64,000 nucleotides of DNA, taken from contig NZ_CP017560.1 of the NCBI RefSeq assembly GCF_001753205.1, positions 2,728,001-2,792,000 on the forward strand. The letters run 5' to 3'. The position numbers were made by a program, and so were the translations under genes. Source of the DNA: Sporosarcina ureilytica. Lineage in GTDB: Bacteria; Bacillota; Bacilli; Bacillales_A; Planococcaceae. Shown here piece by piece: positions 58,988-64,000 of the stretch. The notes below the pieces were generated by a model that saw nothing but the letters and a program-made list of their open reading frames with translations, was not told where the DNA came from and did no database searches. Each line of letters opens with the position of its first letter. Positions within the stretch are counted from its first letter, which is position 1.

Positions 58988-60552
58988 GTGAAAAAATTAA
59001 TGTTATATGTTGAAATTCAACAAATGGCTGCACAAAAGTTTTCAATACTAGAGATTTCCAGGCAATTAAAAATCTCTCGAACAACTGTATATAAATATTT
59101 AGATATGTCCTTTGAAGAGGCAACTGAATGGGCTAATTCATTGAGTACAAGGAAGAAAAAACTTGATCCATATAAAGAATGGATTATAGCATGGTTGCGA
59201 GAATACCCACATTTGAGCGCTGCTCAAATCAAAGATTGGTTATTAGAGAGGTTTCCTGATCTTGAAGTCGCTGATAGTACGACGAGGCTTTATGTTAACG
59301 AAGTTCGTGAAGAATACCAAATAGCCAAGACGAAAAAAGTGCGACAATACGAGGCCGTTGAAGAACAACCAATGGGTAAGCAAATGCAAGTGGATTGGGG
59401 AGAAACAAAACAAAAAACTGAAGATAAAAAAGAGAAAAAGCTTCATTTTATTTCCTTTGTTTTATCACACTCCCGCTACAAATATATCGAATGGCAAGAC
59501 CGCCCTTTTACAACGAGGGATACAATTCGATGTCATGAAAATGCTTTTCAATATTATGGTGGAATGCCAGAGGAAATCGTTTATGACCAGGATCACTTAA
59601 TAACTGTAAGTGAGAATGCAGGGGATATTATTTTAACTGGAGAATTCCAGGCTTATAAAGAGCAACGTGGCTTTCGTATGTATCTTTGTAGAAAGTCTGA
59701 TCCCGAGTCAAAAGGAAAAATAGAAAACGTCGTTAAATATGTAAAGTACAATTTCGCGGATAGTCGTATATTCACAAATATTGATAATTGGAATGAGCGT
59801 TGCCTGGCTTGGTTGAAAAGAACTGGAAATCACAATGTCCATCAGACAATTAAAAAAAGACCGGAAGAAGTGTTTCTCCTAGAAAAGCAACACTTACAAC
59901 CAGTCTCTTACCTACTCTCGAAAGAGAGTATCCATAAACCTAGTATAACAAGAGTTGTAAATAAGGACAATACAATCACTTATAAGTCAAATCGTTATTC
60001 TGTCCCAATCGGCACCTACAGACCTAAAGGTGTCTGAATACCGTTGTAATTGATATTCAAGAAGAAAAAGATGATAAAAACACTCTGGTAATTAGGACAG
60101 ATAACGCTAGTGAAGTCCTAGCCAGACACGAATTATCTATCGGTAAAGGCCAATTAATCAAAAATAGAAATCACCAAAGAGACCGTTCTAAAGGAATCGA
60201 AGCATTTAAAGAAACTGTTGTCCGACAGTTTCAAGACACAGAACTTGCATCAGTTTACATAGGACAACTCCTAAATCTTTATCCAAGGTATCGCAGGGAT
60301 CAACTAACTACCCTGCAAAAAGCAACTATAGATTACTCTACTGTAATTGATGAAGCGCTTCTGAAATGTGTTAGGGAGAAGCTGATAAGTGCAAATGATT
60401 TTAGAGATGTGTCTAAGTTTTTGAGTTTAAATCTACAGCATTCTAGTGAAGGTCCTATTAAAAAGTACAAGCGTAAAAATCATGTGAATATTGAAGTGGA
60501 GACGCGACCAATCAGTACCTATACCGCTATATTAGGAGGTGTTTCTTTATGA
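58988..60552 (+). pseudogene. istA: IS21 transposase IstA, frameshifted
   Basis: IstA cuts and joins DNA. N-terminal HTH (SILEISRQLKISRTTVYKYL), then an RNase H-like core with acidic residues in QVDWGETKQ, VYDQDHL and the late Glu in DPESKGKIENVV. The first frame stops at 60035-60037 after YRPKGV; the reading continues in the -1 frame (NTVVIDIQEEKDD ... TYTAILGGVSL) to 60552. No usual slippery heptamer is seen, so a one-base mutation is likelier than programmed shifting. Start at GTG 58988 behind GAGGGGG. The C-terminal part still ends with an ATGA overlap onto istB. Confidence 0.88.
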
Positions 60553-61316
60553 GTGAGACGATAAGAACACTCCAAGATCAGTTTAAGCAACTTCGTCTAT
60601 CCGAAACAGCAACTGAGCTTCCGACAATTCTCAGGCAGGCCGAACAGGCCTCCTGGACATATCGGGAATTCATTCAAGAAATTGTAAGTTATGAGTTAAA
60701 GAAACGTGAAGAAAAGAGTATTGAGAGGCGAATGAACTGGGCGAAATTCCCCTATATTAAAACGTTGAAGGAATTTGATTTGACTGAACAAGAATCGCTT
60801 AGTAGTCGCCAATTGACGCAGCTAGAAGAGTTGCATTGGCTAGAGGAACAATACAATATCATTCTATTAGGCCCACCTGGGGTGGGAAAAACACATATCT
60901 CAATTGGCATTGGGATAGAAGCAATCCAAAAAGGTTTTCAAGTTATGTTCGTTACGATGGGTGAACTTGTTAACCTACTCAAAACAGAAGAGTATATTCG
61001 AAAATCCCAAGTACAATTAAATCGAATCAGGAAGTCAGATTTAGTTATTATTGATGATTTAATGTACATGGCAATGGATCAGCGAGAAGCAAATTTGTTT
61101 TTTCATTTAATTAATCATCTTTATGAACGTAGTTCAATTATTTTAACTTCGAATAAAAGTCCAGACCAATGGACTGAATTAATGGGAGATGAAGGTATCA
61201 CAACTGCAATATTAGATCGTCTACTGCATCGCGTTGAGGTCATTAATTTATATAACGATAGTTATCGCATGAAACATCGAGTAAGTTTGTTTGAAAGCGA
61301 AAGTGTTCAAAGTTAA
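60549..61316 (+). CDS. istB: IS21 helper ATPase IstB
   Basis: AAA+ ATPase of DnaC/IstB type that assists IstA in target choice and strand transfer. Walker A GPPGVGKTH at 108-116, Walker B LVIIDDLMYM near 176, and sensor TSNKSPDQW are intact. 255 aa is normal. AGGAGG precedes the ATG, which overlaps istA's final stop. It appears intact although istA is not. Confidence 0.94.
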   Translation: MSETIRTLQDQFKQLRLSETATELPTILRQAEQASWTYREFIQEIVSYELKKREEKSIERRMNWAKFPYIKTLKEFDLTEQESLSSRQLTQLEELHWLEEQYNIILLGPPGVGKTHISIGIGIEAIQKGFQVMFVTMGELVNLLKTEEYIRKSQVQLNRIRKSDLVIIDDLMYMAMDQREANLFFHLINHLYERSSIILTSNKSPDQWTELMGDEGITTAILDRLLHRVEVINLYNDSYRMKHRVSLFESESVQS

Positions 61317-61352
61317 TTAGCATAATGTGTCCAATTCTACTTGACGGTTACA

Positions 61353-61357
61353 GCTTT
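61353..61357 (+). repeat. Target-site duplication, right copy (GCTTT)
   Basis: GCTTT directly after the right end of the IS21-family element, equal to the left copy at 58871-58875. Confidence 0.85.
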
Positions 61358-61759
61358 CCCGATTTGATCTTGAAGTCAATCAACTTCATGCTCTGCATCT
61401 GATATTTTTGAAAGAAGTTCTTTACAATCTACCAAATACTCGCCTAACTGACGCTTCTTTTCATGTAAAAAAAGCGATACTTTACTAATCGTGTGATTGG
61501 CAGTATTTCAAAATTGTGAAATACATATCGCACCTTTTTTGTTAACCTTCCTAAAAATACAGAAACATCTTCCTTAAAATCATTCATAGACACACACTCT
61601 TTCTATCTTCATCTGTTATCTAAATAATGTATTAGAGAATTAACACACGCTTTTATAAGACTATTGTACCGTAATCAACATCAATCAATGATATAAATCA
61701 CCTAGTTTATATAATGTAGTAAACTGAATGACCCCTATCCTTTTACTATTTCTCCAAAG

Positions 61760-61813
61760 AAAAAACACCCCAAAAGTTCGTTTCTCAACGTTAACTTTTT
61801 AAGGTGTTTTTCG
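61760..61813. terminator. Bidirectional terminator-like hairpin
   Basis: Stem AAAACACC-CAAAAGTT / AACTTTTTAAGGTGTTTT with a loop of about 14 nt, flanked by A- and T-runs. It could end minus-strand transcription from the phosphonate-type genes. Confidence 0.8.
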
Positions 61814-61901
61814 AAATATGAAGGCGGTCTACCTTCTCTAATACATTTTCCATATGTAATTAACGACTACCAAATTTCTCAATCAATAAGAAAACAGCGA
61901 C

Positions 61902-62006
61902 CTATAGATAAGTTTTTTCTAAAATATCCCGAACAAAACCATCCAACATTGCATTAAACGCTTCAAAGTTATCATCATTTGCATTATGAGATGCATGGGG
62001 AATTAC
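61902..62006 (-). pseudogene. C-terminal remnant of an alpha/beta hydrolase-like gene
   Basis: A 34-codon minus-strand stretch (VIPHASHNANDDNFEAFNAM then DGFVRDILEKTYL) ending in TAG. It resembles the region after the catalytic histidine in alpha/beta hydrolases (GHNANED-like). Upstream the frame is closed at once by a stop, so only the tail remains. Confidence 0.4.
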
Positions 62007-62070
62007 TTAGAGTTAAAAACACGTTTTGTTCGCTCAGTCACGACAATACTTTTGGACATAATCTGTTTTG

Positions 62071-63186
62071 TCATATGCTCTTAATCTTGCCCGTAACAAT
62101 TTCAAACAACTTATCACTATCTATCAAACTATTACCTGCACGACTCGTTTGAGATAACGAATTCTCTATTAAACTAAAATCATTTTTTGAAAGATTATAT
62201 TCGTTATAATCCGTGCTAACATATAATTTTCCGAATAATTCTTCTAGACTCCCTACTGGGTTTTGCCCTAGACTATTTTGTAAATATAGTCTTAATTCAT
62301 CGTTTGATAAAGCGACTTTTACTATATCTGGAAGTGTTATACTTGCTGCAATGCCATGCGGAATGTCTTTATGTAACGTCATATAATAAGACATAGCATG
62401 GGCAATTGCCGTTTGCGTATTTGAAAATGCTAGACCTGCTTGCAAAGTGGCTAACATCATTTCTGCCCGCAGACTTACATCATCTAAATTGTTCACTAGC
62501 TTTGGTAAGATATCTATTATTTTAGGTATTGCACTAGTTGCATAACTTAACGATAAGGGACTAGAATTCACATTCCATATGGACTCAAGACTATGCGACA
62601 ATGCATCTAAACCCGTTTGTATTGTTAAATCCATCGGTAATGTCAATGTCAAGTTTGGATCACATAGAGCAACTTCACACCATAGTTGATCCGTATGAAT
62701 AGAATATTTCTTCTTGTTGACATCATCCCAAATTGTTCCCCATGGCGTTACCTCACTACCTGTCCCAGCTGTTGTGGGGATTGCAATAATCGGTTTATAT
62801 AGAATATCATTAGACTGATGACCATTCGTTAACATTTCTCGAATTAATTTAAACGGCTCTACATATGAACTTTCTTTATAAATCGAAAGAGCCTTAGCAA
62901 TATCGATTACACTTCCGCCTCCTAACGCAACAATTACATCAAACGAATCAAAATTAAGTTCTTTATATAAAACTTCCAATTGTTTAAGTGTTGGATTTGG
63001 CTGTATATCGTTAATGATTTGGGTAATCAATGGATTCTTCTCTACTATTAAATTAACGAAACCACGTGTTTGAAATCCTTTAGAAGTAATTAAAAGCGCT
63101 TTCCGATCACCAATCCATAAAGGTAACCTTTCTAATGAACCAATACCAAAGTCAATTTTAACGGGATTATAATATTTGAAATTCAA
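62071..63186 (-). CDS. Iron-containing alcohol dehydrogenase, probable phosphonoacetaldehyde reductase
   Basis: Type III (Fe-ADH) dehydrogenase of 371 aa. NAD-binding GGGSVIDIAKA near residue 91, TTAGTGSEVT near 138, metal ligands in GLDALSHSLES (Asp, His), and AIAHAMSYYMTLHKDIPHG (His, His). Such enzymes reduce phosphonoacetaldehyde to 2-hydroxyethylphosphonate in phosphonate pathways (PhpC). The neighbours are a nucleotidyltransferase and the tail of phosphonopyruvate decarboxylase, so this role is likely but inferred. ATGA overlap with the nucleotidyltransferase stop. Confidence 0.85.
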   Translation of the reverse strand: MNFKYYNPVKIDFGIGSLERLPLWIGDRKALLITSKGFQTRGFVNLIVEKNPLITQIINDIQPNPTLKQLEVLYKELNFDSFDVIVALGGGSVIDIAKALSIYKESSYVEPFKLIREMLTNGHQSNDILYKPIIAIPTTAGTGSEVTPWGTIWDDVNKKKYSIHTDQLWCEVALCDPNLTLTLPMDLTIQTGLDALSHSLESIWNVNSSPLSLSYATSAIPKIIDILPKLVNNLDDVSLRAEMMLATLQAGLAFSNTQTAIAHAMSYYMTLHKDIPHGIAASITLPDIVKVALSNDELRLYLQNSLGQNPVGSLEELFGKLYVSTDYNEYNLSKNDFSLIENSLSQTSRAGNSLIDSDKLFEIVTGKIKSI

Positions 63187-63896
63187 CGAAACATCTCCTT
63201 CGCCCTCTCATAATCTTCAAGAAAATCAACTTCTATCCATGGTTCTTGACTTGTAGGATAGCAAAGTATCTTTAATCCATCTTGTGCCATATTTGTAAAA
63301 GCAAATGTATCATAATCATTATAATGCTCTCCGGTTAAAGCATTTTCAATATAAGTAAATACAGCTTCCGGATTATGAATTGCTGCAAGGCCAATCCATT
63401 CTCCATCACTTTTATTCGGTGTAATTTCCTTATTAGATTCAATTAAATAATGTTGATCTGTTACAGATACTTTCATCGCTTCTTCATTCGTCTCTTTAAA
63501 ATCAACGGATAAATCCATTGCAGTTGAAGCATCTTTTGTACTCTCGATGAAGTTCGACAATAATGTTTCCGAAAAAATCACATCGCCATGTAAATAATAA
63601 AATGGTTCTTGACCAACAGCGGTTTTAGCAAACCATAATGACCCCATATTATTGCAATATTTATAAAACGGATTGAAAATAAATTCTGCTTGACCTTTTG
63701 CTTTACTCATAATATTTTCTTTACGATACCCTACAACTATAAAAACTTCTTCTACGCCATGTGCTTTTAATAAAGATATATTTCTTAACAAGATTTCTTC
63801 ATTATTTACTTTCAACAAAGTTTTAGGCGTGTCTAAAGTCAATGGGTATAATCTACTTGATAGACCTGCTGCAACAATCACTGCTTTTTTTATCAA
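63183..63896 (-). CDS. Nucleotidyltransferase, probable phosphonate cytidylyltransferase (LicC/PntC-like)
   Basis: A 237-aa GT-A-fold nucleotidyltransferase. N-terminal signature AVIVAAGLSSRLYPLT, then TPKTLLKVN, and the metal-binding Asp in YLHGDVIFS near residue 105; FAFTNMAQDGLKI and EPWIEVDFLEDYERA end it as in choline-phosphate cytidylyltransferases. PntC-like enzymes activate aminoethyl- or hydroxyethylphosphonate with CTP for attachment to glycans or lipids. TTG start overlapping the stop of the upstream gene, ATGA link to the downstream gene. Nucleotide specificity cannot be read directly. Confidence 0.85.
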   Translation of the reverse strand: MIKKAVIVAAGLSSRLYPLTLDTPKTLLKVNNEEILLRNISLLKAHGVEEVFIVVGYRKENIMSKAKGQAEFIFNPFYKYCNNMGSLWFAKTAVGQEPFYYLHGDVIFSETLLSNFIESTKDASTAMDLSVDFKETNEEAMKVSVTDQHYLIESNKEITPNKSDGEWIGLAAIHNPEAVFTYIENALTGEHYNDYDTFAFTNMAQDGLKILCYPTSQEPWIEVDFLEDYERAKEMFR

Positions 63897-64000
63897 TTTT
63901 TATCACCGCTTATATATTTAATAAGTCTATTCTTCACTTCAAATGGCTTCACTTTTGGGCGTGCTAAATCTTCTTTTACACCTGGACTTGTTTTAAGATA
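63893..64000 (-). CDS. Phosphonopyruvate decarboxylase, C-terminal end only
   Basis: The last 35 codons (LKTSPGVKEDLARPKVKPFE, then VKNRLIKYISGDKN) of a gene starting beyond the window. The block G-x-x-x-DLxRPxxxPxExK is the usual C-terminal end of Ppd/AepY, a TPP enzyme that turns phosphonopyruvate into phosphonoacetaldehyde. Overlap with the next gene's start shows one operon. The call rests on a short stretch plus the pathway context. Confidence 0.65.
   Translation of the reverse strand, partial: YLKTSPGVKEDLARPKVKPFEVKNRLIKYISGDKN

Larger units (their letters stand above)
58876..61352 (+). mobile_element. Complete IS21-family insertion sequence
   Basis: 2477 bp, bounded by TGTAAACGCTAAACTAG (left) and the complement of TGTAACCGTCAAGTAG (right), with TG...CA ends. 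Each end carries further copies of the same repeat, such as GATTGGACAC at about 58917 and GAATTGGACAC at about 61335, the multiple terminal repeats of IS21. It carries istA and istB in the expected order with an ATGA overlap. 5-bp target duplications (GCTTT) flank it. istA is frameshifted, so the copy may be immobile. Confidence 0.94.
58756..61587 (-). pseudogene. Decayed small gene interrupted by the IS21 element
   Basis: The minus strand reads MNDFKEDVSVFLGRLTKK... from 61587, then shifts frame (SKVSLFLHEKKRQLGEYL), then meets a TGA (EHEVD-stop), and continues across the element (LQDQIGKAYQKQTEDLLRH to GMPIAEI) to a stop at 58756. Joining the two sides at the single target copy restores an open junction (GKAY). 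About 125 residues in total. The frameshift and internal stop lie outside the element, so decay is not only due to the insertion. Family not recognised. Confidence 0.6.

Noticed and set aside
60035-60037. Programmed -1 frameshift in istA
   Set aside because: No X-XXY-YYZ heptamer and no evident downstream structure; a simple indel is more likely, though kept as a question in the findings.

Overview
The window reads as the chromosome of a low-GC Gram-positive bacterium of the Bacillales, most likely Planococcaceae (Sporosarcina/Lysinibacillus relatives). Gene content and order follow Bacillus subtilis closely: mecA-spx, trpS, fabF-fabH, a yjzD-like gene, the yit cluster, yisK/yisL, addAB, then csbA-minJ-ctpB, ftsEX, cccB, prfB, secA, hpf, fliT-fliS-fliD-flaG. 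Most genes are housekeeping. No tRNA, rRNA or CRISPR array was seen. Species assignment is inference.

Region 1 (1-15.5 kb): mecA (cut by the window edge), spx, a secreted glycoside-hydrolase-like protein, trpS behind a tryptophan T-box, fabF/fabH with a FapR-type operator, a DUF2929 gene, a ClpB without its N-terminal domain behind a CtsR-type operator, and the yitW/yitV/yitU/DegV/CoA-disulfide-reductase group. Region 2 (15.5-25 kb): an oligopeptide ABC transporter (two permeases, two ATPases) divergent from two tandem paralogous binding lipoproteins, then a membrane-anchored GH13-like protein whose catalytic residues look lost. Region 3 (25-37 kb): yisL, yisK, a DUF418 membrane protein, addA-addB recombination nuclease, a TVP38-family protein and azlCD.

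Region 4 (37-55 kb): csbA, minJ, ctpB, a thioredoxin-like lipid-side protein with a membrane partner, a CwlO/EnvC-like hydrolase with ftsX-ftsE, cytochrome c-551, prfB with its programmed +1 frameshift, secA, hpf, a chemoreceptor with a multi-pass membrane N-terminus, and the flagellar filament-cap operon. A near-perfect sigma-D promoter drives flaG-fliD-fliS-fliT and a second one, divergent, drives a Cache-domain chemoreceptor.

Region 5 (57-64 kb) is accessory: two unrecognised genes, a complete 2.48-kb IS21-family element with a frameshifted istA inserted in an already decaying small gene (5-bp target duplication), a hydrolase remnant, and the end of what looks like a phosphonate biosynthesis operon (end of phosphonopyruvate decarboxylase, nucleotidyltransferase, iron-type alcohol dehydrogenase) that continues beyond the window.

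Non-coding structure worth noting: a roughly 135-bp hairpin-forming repeat in three copies (one with a 58-bp insertion), and an array of eight degenerate units with 21-nt spacing upstream of clpB.
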